A DNA stretch of 64,000 bases from Streptomyces abyssalis (GTDB lineage Bacteria; Actinomycetota; Actinomycetes; Streptomycetales; Streptomycetaceae), in assembly GCF_001751365.1 (NCBI RefSeq), contig NZ_LJGT01000041.1, positions 1,559,425-1,623,424 on the forward strand, in the 5' to 3' direction. Below are positions 7,259 through 15,193 of this stretch, piece after piece. Under the pieces are notes generated by a model. It did no database searches and had not been told where the DNA came from. It saw only the letters and a program-made list of their open reading frames with translations. The stretch's first letter is position 1; each line of letters starts with the position of its first letter. The translations under genes and the position numbers were made by a program.

Positions 7259-9901
7259 ATGGTCGACGCGATGACGTGGCCGTTCGTCGGGCGGGACAGG
7301 GAGACCGCCGCGTTCGACGAGGCCCTGGCCGACGGGTCGTGCCACGCGTTCATCCTGCACGGCCCGCAGGGAGTCGGGAAATCCCAGCTCGCGAACGTCT
7401 GCCGGCGCCGTGCCGAACAGGCCGGCCATGCCACGGGCAGGACGATAAGCGTGCCCCAAAGTCTCGCCTCCCCCTTGGCCTCCGTCGCCCATCTCCTTCC
7501 CCAGGACGTGCGTGCCGACGACCCGGTGACCCTGTTCAGGAGGACCCGCGACGCCCTGACCGAGCTCGACGGCGACGCCTCGTCCCAGGAGGTACGACGC
7601 CGGTTCGTCCTCCTCGTCGACGATCTCGACAGCCTGGACGAGTCGACCGCCAACCTGGCGGGACAGCTCCTGGAGGCCGGAGTCCTCTTCCTCGCGGGCA
7701 CCGTGAGTTCCCTGAAGGAGCTGAAGCCGGTCGCGTTCTCGCTGCAGGCCTCCGAGGCGGCGCGGAGGATCGATCTGCGGGGGCTGAGCGAGGCCGAGGT
7801 GGGCGACGCGATGAGCAGCGCGCTCGGCGGACCGGTCGAGCCCCGCACGGTCGCGATGATGCACAGGGCGAGCGAGGGAAGCCCGCGCTACCTCAGGGAG
7901 TTCGTGCTGTGCTCGTTGTCCACGGGCGCCCTCGTGGACGACGGTGAGTCGTGGGCGCTCGTCTCGGAGGTGGGCCCGACGCCGCTCCTGGAGTCCCTGC
8001 TGGAGAGACGGCTGGCCGGCGTCACACCGGCCGCTCGCACGACGCTGAACAGAATCGCCCTCTGCCAGCCCGTCGACGCCGCCGGCCTTCCCGGCGGCGT
8101 GACCGACGAGCTCGAATCCCTCGGCCTCGTACGGGCGTCGCGCGACGGCCGGCGTGAATCGGTGTCACTGAGGCATCCGGCACACGAGAAGGTGCTCCGG
8201 CTGGCGATCCCCTCCTCCGAGAGACGCCGGATATTCGAGGAGGAGACCGCGCTCGTCCGGGCATGGGGAGCCAGACGCCGCACGGACCAGATCCGCATCG
8301 CCTCCTGGCAGCTGTCCGCCACGGGATCGGCCGATCCGGAGACGCTCCTGCAGGCCGCGAGGCTGGCCCGCCGGGACCAGGACTTCCGCCAGGTCTCCGA
8401 GTTCGCCGAGGCCGCATGCCGGGTCGGCGAGGACTTCGAACCCCGTCTCCTCCTGGCCGAGTCCCTCTACGAACTCGGTGATCTCCCCGGCGCCTGGAAG
8501 GTGTTCGAGGACGCCACGGACAGAGCGGTCCACGATCCGGACCGGCTGCTCCTCGCGCTCGGCAAGTGCAGGCTGCTGGCATGGGGACTCATCGACGACG
8601 AACAGGCCCTGGACGTCACCGCCGAAGCGATGCGCTCGATCACCGGGACGCCGTACCGCGACGTGCTGAAGGCCGCTCGCGGGGCGGTCTTCATGGCGTT
8701 CGGCCGGCCCGCCGAGGCACTGCAGGCCCTGAGCGACGTCCGGTTCGACGGCAACGACCAGGCGGGCATCGTCGGCAAAGGCCCGCTCGCCGCGGCCACC
8801 GTGGCGACCGGCCGCGTGGACGAAGGACTCGAACTGGCCCGGGAGGCATACCAGGACCGTCTCGGGCTGGAGGACTCCTCGGCGATCCCCCATCCCGTCC
8901 AGTACCTCAACACCGTGATGTTCGCGCTGGAGGAGGCAGGCAGGCTCGACGAGGCATACAGAACCGGCCAACAGGGGTGGGAAGAGGCGCTCGCCGCCGA
9001 CGCGGCGGGTGCGGAGGGCTGGATCGCCGCGGCGCTCGCGCGCTGTTCGCTGCTGCGCGGCCGTCCCCTCGACGCCGAACGCTGGGCTTCTCAGGCGGCA
9101 TCCGTGGCGGGGCGGCATTCACTGCGCGGGACGCTGCACATGGCACTGGCGCGGAAGGCGGAGGCGGCCGCGCTGAAGGGCGACGTTGCGACCGCGGAGA
9201 AGTCGCTGAACGAGTGCGAGGACCTGCCGGAATGGGGCGCCTTCCGCTCCGAACTGCCCCTGGGCCGCGCATGGTTGGCCGTCGCGAAAGGAAACGTGCG
9301 GGAAGGCCGGAACGTGCTGTGGGAGGCGGTCGCCTCCGCGCGGACCGCCGGTCATCTGGCCAGCGAATCCAGGCTCCTGGTGGACATCGCACGGCTCGGT
9401 GACGCGAAGGGCGCTCTCGCAGGGCTGCGCGGAATCTCCGGCGCCATGGACGGTGAACTGTTCCGGACCCGCCTCTCCTGTGTCCGCGCCCTGGCCGAGG
9501 GCGACCCCGAGGGGCTTCTCGACAGCGCGCAGGCCCTGCGGCGTACCGGATCCGTGATGCTTGCCGCCGAGGCCGCGGCCTCGGCCTGCCTGCACTGGGG
9601 CAACAGAGGCGAACAGCGCTCCGCCGCAGCCGCCGAGAATCTCTCCTTCGCACTGCGAGGCCACTGTCAGGGCGCCGCCAGCCCAGGGCTCTCGCTGCTG
9701 GGAGTGGCCAAGCATCTGACGCGGAGAGAAGCCGAGATCACCGATCTCGTGTGCTCAGGCCTCACCAATGCGGAGGTCGCCGGAACGCTCACCGTCTCCA
9801 AGCGCACCGTCGACAATCATCTGCAGAACATCTACCGGAAACTGGGCGTACGCAACCGCGCGGCGCTGCAGGCGGAACACCTCAGGCAGAACGGCAACTG
9901 A
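7259..9901 (+). CDS. Large AAA-type LuxR-family transcriptional regulator
   Basis: 880 aa. The N-terminal P-loop domain has FVGRDRETAAFDEAL, Walker A GPQGVGKSQ near residue 38 and Walker B RFVLLVDDLDSLD near 115. A long helical TPR-like middle (about 350-800) follows, then the C-terminal LuxR HTH (about 815-870): LTRREAEITDLVCSGLTNAE then KRTVDNHLQNIYRKLGVRNR. Such LAL-type proteins are usually ATP-dependent activators of neighbouring pathways. ATG 7259 follows GGAAGGGGG; the frame is open upstream but without family similarity. The next gene, a secreted protease, is 650 bases away, so a target is not obvious. Confidence 0.9.
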   Translation: MVDAMTWPFVGRDRETAAFDEALADGSCHAFILHGPQGVGKSQLANVCRRRAEQAGHATGRTISVPQSLASPLASVAHLLPQDVRADDPVTLFRRTRDALTELDGDASSQEVRRRFVLLVDDLDSLDESTANLAGQLLEAGVLFLAGTVSSLKELKPVAFSLQASEAARRIDLRGLSEAEVGDAMSSALGGPVEPRTVAMMHRASEGSPRYLREFVLCSLSTGALVDDGESWALVSEVGPTPLLESLLERRLAGVTPAARTTLNRIALCQPVDAAGLPGGVTDELESLGLVRASRDGRRESVSLRHPAHEKVLRLAIPSSERRRIFEEETALVRAWGARRRTDQIRIASWQLSATGSADPETLLQAARLARRDQDFRQVSEFAEAACRVGEDFEPRLLLAESLYELGDLPGAWKVFEDATDRAVHDPDRLLLALGKCRLLAWGLIDDEQALDVTAEAMRSITGTPYRDVLKAARGAVFMAFGRPAEALQALSDVRFDGNDQAGIVGKGPLAAATVATGRVDEGLELAREAYQDRLGLEDSSAIPHPVQYLNTVMFALEEAGRLDEAYRTGQQGWEEALAADAAGAEGWIAAALARCSLLRGRPLDAERWASQAASVAGRHSLRGTLHMALARKAEAAALKGDVATAEKSLNECEDLPEWGAFRSELPLGRAWLAVAKGNVREGRNVLWEAVASARTAGHLASESRLLVDIARLGDAKGALAGLRGISGAMDGELFRTRLSCVRALAEGDPEGLLDSAQALRRTGSVMLAAEAAASACLHWGNRGEQRSAAAAENLSFALRGHCQGAASPGLSLLGVAKHLTRREAEITDLVCSGLTNAEVAGTLTVSKRTVDNHLQNIYRKLGVRNRAALQAEHLRQNGN

Positions 9902-10555
9902 CGCCCCGTTCCGGCCTGTCGGACCACGTCGGATCACGTCGGATCACGCAGAGGGGCCGCTGCTCCGCCGGGACCGCCTCGCCGGGGAGTCCCGGAGGGA
10001 AGAGCCCCGCGCCCGGCTGCGGCGGCGACGGATCGCGGCGGGCTTGCCGGGGCGATGGCCTGCCGCCGGTTCCGTCGGTGCGCACCCTCCCCCTGTCCGG
10101 GCCGCGGGGCTCTGGCTCAACGGCTTCACTCGGTCCTTCCGTCAGCTGTCCGCCGCGCAGGTCTGCGAGGCGGGGACGAAGCGCCGGCGCCGTCACGCAG
10201 AAACCCCCCGGTATCTGCCTGGACGACGTCGGGCAATCGGAATTCACCCCCTTTCCTTTGTGGAATTCCTTCGTGATGCACCGCTCTCACAATTCGCCGA
10301 GCGGCTGTCCCGGATGTGAAGTTACCGCTTCACCCGAGGCCGTGCATGAGTATTCCGTGCTCACATCACGGGAGGTGGAGGGCGCGGAAATCAGGGCCCG
10401 GGAAGGTGTGTTGCTCAATTCTCCGGAACCTCGTTGCGGCGCCGGACGGGCGCTGGTCGACTGACCGCTTGTCAGGGCACGGAACGGTCTGCGGAAACCG
10501 GAGTCGATCAGTGGCCCGTCACCGTACCGAATTCCCGGAAAAGGAGAAGTGGACC
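9902..10555. other. 654-nt intergenic region
   Basis: No reading frame here looks like a protein. Near the left end GGACCACGTC, GGATCACGTC, GGATCACGCA form a three-copy 10-bp tandem repeat just after the LuxR stop codon. The stretch 10240-10440 is noticeably less GC-rich and probably carries the promoter of the downstream protease, but no convincing -35/-10 pair can be picked. Confidence 0.5.
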
Positions 10556-11479
10556 ATGAAGAGACGTACGAAGACAGCCGCCGCTGTTCTCGTCCTGGCC
10601 GCGAGTGGCTGGATCGTCAGCGGAACAGCGGGAGCGGGCGAGGCGGATGGGAATTCGTCCCAGCAGACGAAGGACGCCGCACCCGCGGAACCCGCGGAGC
10701 GATCCGCCGCCCCGGCCGCCGGCTGCAGCGAGAACGACGGCAAGGGCAGCCAGGACACCACCCCCGCCGAAGCGGCGCTCTGCGACGCGGGAATCACCAC
10801 CGCCCCCGTGGGGAGACTCACCCGCCCGCAGGGAGACAAGGTAGGGCTCTGCACGGCGACGGTGGTGGCCCGGAACGTGGTGCTGACCGCCAAGCACTGC
10901 ACCGGTGAGGAGGGAACCAGTCCCACGATGACCTTCACCCCCGGCCAGACCCCCGAGGGAAAGCCGCACGGTTCGTGGAAGAGCGAATCCATAGTCCGCT
11001 CCGCGACCCAGGATCTGGCCTTCATCAGGCTGGGCTCCGGCGGAGAGAGCGGCAAGCCGGTGGGCGACGTCGTGGGGACGCACAAGATGTGGTTCGACGT
11101 CCCCGACGCCTCCCTGCCCGCCACGAACAAGGGCCTGCCGGAGACGATCACGCTGATGGGCTACTCGGGAAGCGGCCACGACGACGGCACCTCGCTGGAC
11201 CTGGAGATCTGCCAGAACGGCGCCGTGGACGAGACGGCCAGCGAGGTGACCGAGGCGGAGGAAGGCCCGTCCATCAGGTCAGGCGTCGTACACGGGGACT
11301 ACGCCTGCTTCGCCGAAGGCGTCGACGGGCCCGTGATCGAGGGCGGGGCCTCGGGCGGCCCGTGGTTCGGGCTCGCCGCGGACGGCAAGCCGTACATCCT
11401 GGGCACGCATCACGGCGGGCACCGGGCGGCGATCGCCGGCACCGAAGCGCAGGAGCTGCTGGAGAGCGCCTCCCGATAG
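10556..11479 (+). CDS. Secreted trypsin-like serine protease
   Basis: 307 aa. It has a signal peptide (MKRRTKTAAAVLVLAASGWIV, then an Ala-Gly site near residue 30) and a low-complexity Glu/Ala linker. The trypsin-fold domain has the catalytic His in NVVLTAKHCTG (near 115), Asp in TQDLAFIRLG (near 155) and Ser in EGGASGGPWFG (near 265). Cysteines CSEND, ALCDAG, GLCTA and KHC suggest disulfides. ATG 10556 follows AAGGAGAAG at 10541-10549. It acts outside the cell; specificity is unclear. It ends at a strong terminator shared with the convergent gene. Confidence 0.87.
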   Translation: MKRRTKTAAAVLVLAASGWIVSGTAGAGEADGNSSQQTKDAAPAEPAERSAAPAAGCSENDGKGSQDTTPAEAALCDAGITTAPVGRLTRPQGDKVGLCTATVVARNVVLTAKHCTGEEGTSPTMTFTPGQTPEGKPHGSWKSESIVRSATQDLAFIRLGSGGESGKPVGDVVGTHKMWFDVPDASLPATNKGLPETITLMGYSGSGHDDGTSLDLEICQNGAVDETASEVTEAEEGPSIRSGVVHGDYACFAEGVDGPVIEGGASGGPWFGLAADGKPYILGTHHGGHRAAIAGTEAQELLESASR

Positions 11480-11490
11480 GAGCGCCAATG

Positions 11491-11535
11491 GAGCCGCACG
11501 GCCTCCGTTCTGACGGAACGGAGGCCGTGCGGCTC
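11491..11535. terminator. Bidirectional terminator, 19-bp perfect stem
   Basis: GAGCCGCACGGCCTCCGTT (11491-11509) pairs perfectly with its complement at 11517-11535 around a 7-nt loop. It lies 12 bases after the protease stop and 16 bases beyond the stop of the convergent minus-strand gene, so it serves both. Confidence 0.85.
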
Positions 11536-11550
11536 TTGGCTGACCGGCGG

Positions 11551-12873
11551 CTACTTCTTGATGCGCTGCTCGTAGTACTGCTTGACGGCCGCCGCGACGG
11601 CCTTGCCGGTCTCCTCGGGGTGGTCGTTCTTCAGCGAAGGGCCCATCTCCAGCTGCACCGCGTCGACCTGGCAGGGGGATTCGGTGCGCTCCAGCAGCGG
11701 TTCGTACGTCGTACCCGCCGCGTTTGCCTGCTGCTCCGGGTTCTCCTTCTGCAGGGCGCCGGTGATCCGTCGCGTGACGTCCTCGTTGGCCGCCTTGCCC
11801 CCCTCGCTCTCGTCCGCATAAAGGGCGCCCGTGCCTGCTGCCGTGCCGGCGCCCTCGACCTTCCGGGTCTCCTCCTTGGACGCCTCCGCCAGGCGCACTT
11901 CGCCGTCGATCACCTTCTCGCGCCCGACGACGCCGTCGTCCAGTTTCATGTCCGGGAAGGTCACCAGCGAACCGGTCTCGCCACCGCTCCCCGCGCTGCC
12001 GGCCGACTTGTAGAAGACCGGCTCCTGGCCTCCGACGGCGGCGAAGTCGTATCCCGCCAGCTTCTCGACGCCGTAATGCCGCGTCGTGTACCCGCCGTTG
12101 AAGGGGTCCTCGGACGCTTCGAGATCGTTGTGGAAGGCTTCCCCGGCCGGGATGAAACTCTCCGGGCTCTGGTAGATGCCCTGGCGGAGCACCTCACTCT
12201 GGAGCGGCTCGAGGAAGTCCTCCTTGATGCCGGGCTTGCTCGCCTCCGAGATCGAACTGCCTTCACCGGTACCGCGGTTGAGGTCGTCCGCCGCCTTGCC
12301 GTGCACGTCGATGATCAGTGCGCGCTCACTGGTCTTCTCTATCTTCCGGCAGAATTCGGCGACCTTGTCGTGATAGAGGCCGTAGCCTTCCTTCGCGTCC
12401 TGCGACCCGGCCTCGAAGTGCTGCCAGGCGCCGGCCGCGCGCCGGTTGTTGTCGACGAAGCCTCTGGCTATGGACGACTTGACGACGTACGGCTTCGCGG
12501 CCTCGTCGAAGTTGCTCCGGATCGCGTCGGTGACCTCGATGGTGTTTCCGTCGAAGGCATCGAACGGCGCGTCCTCGTCGAAGGTCACCTCCCCGTCCCC
12601 GTAACCGGCGAATGCCGAGTCCTTCTTCCGTACGGGCGCGTCTCCCGGCTTGGTGTCGCCGCCGTGTCCGGCGAGGAGAAGAACGGGGATGTTGCCCTCC
12701 TGCAGGGTGACGCAGGCTCTCGTATCACCGCCCGCCGTCGTGCATTTAAGGGATTTCTGTTCCTCCACGGCAGGGGAGTACGGAGCGAGCAGCGCCCCGC
12801 CTGCAACGGCAGCCCCTGCGACCGCCGTTGCTCTTATCCACTTCCTGGTCGCACTTCGGCCTCGTCCGGTCAT
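11551..12873 (-). CDS. Secreted N-formylglutamate amidohydrolase-like protein
   Basis: 440 aa. Signal peptide: WIRATAVAGAAVAGGALLAP. The core resembles N-formylglutamate amidohydrolases: PVLLLAGHGGDTKP (first metal-site His), ARGFVDNNRR, ALIIDVHGKA (D-x-H-G) and CQVDAVQLEMGPSLK near the C-terminus (the Q-L-E segment). That family hydrolyses N-formyl-glutamate with zinc; a secreted version with a long insertion (about 270-380) probably acts on another amide, perhaps in peptides. AAGGAGGA lies directly before the ATG at 12873. It is convergent with the protease gene. Confidence 0.7.
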   Translation of the reverse strand: MTGRGRSATRKWIRATAVAGAAVAGGALLAPYSPAVEEQKSLKCTTAGGDTRACVTLQEGNIPVLLLAGHGGDTKPGDAPVRKKDSAFAGYGDGEVTFDEDAPFDAFDGNTIEVTDAIRSNFDEAAKPYVVKSSIARGFVDNNRRAAGAWQHFEAGSQDAKEGYGLYHDKVAEFCRKIEKTSERALIIDVHGKAADDLNRGTGEGSSISEASKPGIKEDFLEPLQSEVLRQGIYQSPESFIPAGEAFHNDLEASEDPFNGGYTTRHYGVEKLAGYDFAAVGGQEPVFYKSAGSAGSGGETGSLVTFPDMKLDDGVVGREKVIDGEVRLAEASKEETRKVEGAGTAAGTGALYADESEGGKAANEDVTRRITGALQKENPEQQANAAGTTYEPLLERTESPCQVDAVQLEMGPSLKNDHPEETGKAVAAAVKQYYEQRIKK

Positions 12874-13015
12874 GAATTCCTCCTTCGGTTACGGCGACGG
12901 TCACTCGCCGACCGGTGGACGGCGAGCTCCCGGGTCTGCGCGGCGTCCTGCAACAGGCAGAACCGGCAGTGCGTTCAGCGATCGGTGCATGCGCCTCTAA
13001 CCCCCCTGCACACAC

Positions 13016-13657
13016 CGGGAACACGACACTCACCGTCAGTCCGCCGCCGAGGGGAGTCTCGACGGCAGCGGACGCGCCGTGCGCGTGCGCGATGGCCACG
13101 ACACGGGACAACTCACTCCCCGGCTCGCGCTGTTGCTCACTCCCCGGCTCACTCCCGGGCTCACCGCCCGGGTCGTTCCGGCCGGTCTCCCGGCGTCGCG
13201 CGAGCGACATCAGCGACGTCACGCGCTGAGGGGGGACGGGCGGCCCGGTGTTGCTGACTTCGAGCGTCCGGTCGTGGACGCTGAGCGTGATCCGGCCCTC
13301 GTCGTGGTTGTGGCGAACGGCGTTCTCCAGAAGGCCGCAGACCAGCCTGCCGAGTTGCACCGGGTCGCCGTCGACGGTCGTGGGCACGGTGCGGACGGCG
13401 AGCGTGAAGCCGCGGCACCACACCTCGTCGGCATGGCCGGCGGCCACGGCCCGTACGAGATCGCTGAGTTCGACCGGCTCACGGCGCGGCGGCTCCCCGC
13501 CCGTCATCGGCGGGCACACGGCGTCGTCCTGTGAGAGCCCGCAGCGGACGGGTTCCGGGCAGCCGGCGGCCTCCGCGGGGCGCGCCGGGAGCGTCATCGG
13601 CGTCCACGGGTTCCGTTCCGGCCGTACGCTCGGGCGCGCGGACCGTTCTCCGCGCAT
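13016..13657 (-). pseudogene. Histidine-kinase ATPase-domain remnant, no sensor or His domain
   Basis: The frame opens at 13657. Residues about 60-214 are a HATPase_c domain: LVCGLLENAVRHNHDEG (N box), LEVSNTGPPVP (G1), then SRVVAIAHAHGASAAVETPLGGGLTVSVVFP. Everything a kinase needs upstream is missing: no membrane helices, no HAMP, no phospho-accepting H box. Where the G2 loop should be, a repeat-coded stretch (GGEPGSEPGSEQQREPGSE) interrupts the fold. After residue 214 the frame runs on without similarity to 12746, overlapping the next gene's signal peptide by 128 bases. I read it as a decayed kinase; a stand-alone ATPase is a less likely alternative. Confidence 0.55.
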
Positions 13658-14022
13658 ACCGAACTCACTTCTCTCGCTTCACCTACGGTCATGACGCCGG
13701 CTTCGGGCGCCGGCGAGGGCGGGCGGCCGGTACGTTTCCCCGTGCCTGAACAGGCTCTTCAGCGCTCGCCTGCCCACTGCGACATGATCCGGGGGCGGCG
13801 GCAGGCAGCGCATGAGTATGCGGCGCTCAAGTTCGGTATGAGGGGTGAGCTGGGACGACGGCCTGGACCGGGGGTACGGGTGCGTTCCCGGGGTCTCGTC
13901 TGTGTGAGGAAGGGGCTCAGTCGTGAGCTTCCTGCTGAAGGAGCACGGGTTGCCCTGGAACGGTTTCAGTTTCTGTACCGCACAAAGGCCCCGCTTCCGC
14001 GGGGCCTGAGGCGAACCGTGCG
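13658..14022. other. 365-nt intergenic region
   Basis: Apart from the hairpin at 13987-14006 nothing recognisable is present. Open frames on both strands lack any family resemblance. Confidence 0.5.
13987..14006 (-). terminator. Short GC hairpin after the DUF397 gene
   Basis: GGCCCCGC (13987-13994), loop TTCC, GCGGGGCC (13999-14006). It lies 17 bases beyond the stop of the minus-strand DUF397 gene, with AAA on its left side that becomes a short T run on the minus strand. Confidence 0.6.
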
Positions 14023-14250
14023 TCAGTTCGGAGAAGCCGTCGGGACCGAGCCCGCTCCTCGGGCTCGGCCGTGCGCGGCGTAACTCACGAACCGTCCCCA
14101 CCCCTCATGCCCCACGGTGAACGCGGGACGTGCCAAGTCCTTGGAGTCGCGTACGTGGACGGCCTGTTGGGCGACGGCGACCTCGATGCAGTTGTCGCCC
14201 TGAGCGGTGCTGTAGCTGGACTTGTACCAGTAGATTTCGGACATGCTCAC
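14023..14250 (-). CDS. DUF397-domain protein
   Basis: 75 aa. The domain is plain: WYKSSYSTAQGDNCIEVAVA, then VHVRDSKDLARPAFTVGHEGWGRFV. DUF397 proteins are small partners encoded beside XRE-DUF5753 regulators in actinomycetes, some acting as toxin-antitoxin-like or developmental switches. The GTG at 14250 overlaps the stop of the upstream regulator fragment (GTGA). The ATG at 14244, ten bases after GAGGAG, is equally possible. The C-terminal tail (AHGRARGAGSVPTASPN) is longer than usual. Its regulator partner is truncated here. Confidence 0.8.
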   Translation of the reverse strand: MSMSEIYWYKSSYSTAQGDNCIEVAVAQQAVHVRDSKDLARPAFTVGHEGWGRFVSYAAHGRARGAGSVPTASPN

Positions 14251-14705
14251 AAGGCTCCTCGCATCCGCTGCAGCAGACCCGTGGAGTCCTTAGGGGAGAG
14301 GGCCTGCGAGCGCAGTCTGGCATAGCGCATCTGGATCCTGCTGACCTCTTTCGGGTCAGCGATCAGGCGGCCGTTCTCCTGGCCCTCGGAGTACGCGAGC
14401 CGCTGGCCGTGAGGGGTTTCCAGCACGCACGCGGGCCCGACCAGGCACGCGTGGAACTCGCTGTCGGCAGGCATGATCTGAAGCGTCGTGTTCCGCAGTG
14501 AGCACAAGTCAAGAATGTGGTCGAGGAGTTCACGTGTGACGTCGCCTCCGCCGAGGCGGCGCATCAGGACGGATTCCTCGACGACGAAGTCGAACGTGGT
14601 GTTGGGCTTCTCGCGCAGCAGCCGTTGACGGTCCATCCGGGCAGTAACCGTGACTTCCAACTCGTCGTCGGTCAGTGGCGGAACGGTGACCGCTTCCCTG
14701 GTCAC
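14247..14705 (-). pseudogene. XRE-family regulator remnant: DUF5753 half only
   Basis: 152 codons that align with the C-terminal half of the intact regulator at 40447-41271: ARMDRQRLLREKPNTTFDFVVEESVL corresponds to its ARMARQEIFERRPAPTLSFVIEEPVL, and the end RSQALSPKDSTGLLQRM to RAQALTPRESLAFIEKR. The N-terminal helix-turn-helix and about 120 residues are absent. The similarity stops near 14700, and the adjacent bases belong to an oppositely oriented ATPase gene (next entry). This is the product of a deletion that joined two divergent genes. The fragment may still be translated from GTG 14705 but cannot bind DNA as its relatives do. Confidence 0.8.
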
Positions 14706-14873
14706 CGCCCCGACGCGGGTTCCGAGACCGAGTCCGGCCGCGGGCTCCTGCTGATCGGAGCGCTCGCCGACCGCTGGGGCGCGGAGCCGTACCCACCGAG
14801 CGGCAAGACAGTGTGGGCCGAGACAGACCTCCGATCTCCAGGCGACTCGTCAGAGCGTCACCACGGGTCGTAG
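14706..14873 (+). pseudogene. C-terminal fragment of an RsbW-like anti-sigma/ATP-binding protein
   Basis: From 14706 the + strand reads RPDAGSETESGRGLLLIGAL, then ADRWGAEPYPPSGKTVWAE and a stop at 14871. This is the last third of the HATPase_c_2 regulators; the intact relative at 41417-41953 has GPDAESGRGLLLVSQLAERW then HPGKTVWAEV. No start codon or N-box remains. It is fused tail-to-head to the DUF5753 remnant, so the promoter region and the first parts of both genes were lost together. Confidence 0.75.
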
Positions 14874-15193
14874 GCGAGGACCAGATACGCGTAACGAACG
14901 GCTGCAAGGACCAGCATCGCGGCCGGTGGTGCGAACCAGAGTCGTCGCAGCCAGCTCAGCTTCACAGGGAGGATGGTCAGCAGCAGCGTCGGCAAGGCGA
15001 AGCCCATCGTGAACAGCGCGCCAAGTCCGGCGCCGTCCAGCGCCTCCTGGTCGTGTTCGTCCTGCGGCACCATCCAGAACGCGACGAAGAGCCAGAACGC
15101 GGCGACGAGGTTGCATCCGCCCAGCACGAGCACGCTGAGCACGGACCCGAGAGCGCGTGGCCGTCCCGGTCGCTGTTCCTGCTGCACGGTCAC
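14858..15193 (-). CDS. Small membrane protein, third gene of the ESX-like operon
   Basis: 111 aa with three likely membrane helices: VLSVLVLGGCNLVAAFWLFVAFW, GLGALFTMGFALPTLLLTILPV and AAMLVLAAVRYAYLVLAY. Its ATG at 15193 overlaps the stop of the transglycosylase gene by four bases, so it is co-translated with it. It may anchor or protect against the upstream enzyme; no family was recognised. Its 3' end overlaps the ATPase fragment by 16 bases, suggesting the deletion junction lies close to it. Confidence 0.75.
   Translation of the reverse strand: MTVQQEQRPGRPRALGSVLSVLVLGGCNLVAAFWLFVAFWMVPQDEHDQEALDGAGLGALFTMGFALPTLLLTILPVKLSWLRRLWFAPPAAMLVLAAVRYAYLVLAYDPW

Noticed and set aside
10975..13257. 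A 760-codon open frame on the + strand
   Set aside because: It is a shadow of the protease gene and of the convergent minus-strand secreted protein, which has a perfect ribosome site and signal peptide; the + frame is Arg/Ala-rich without family motifs.
13691..14083. A 130-codon + strand frame before the DUF397 gene
   Set aside because: It runs through the terminator hairpin and antisense to DUF397, and its composition is non-protein-like.
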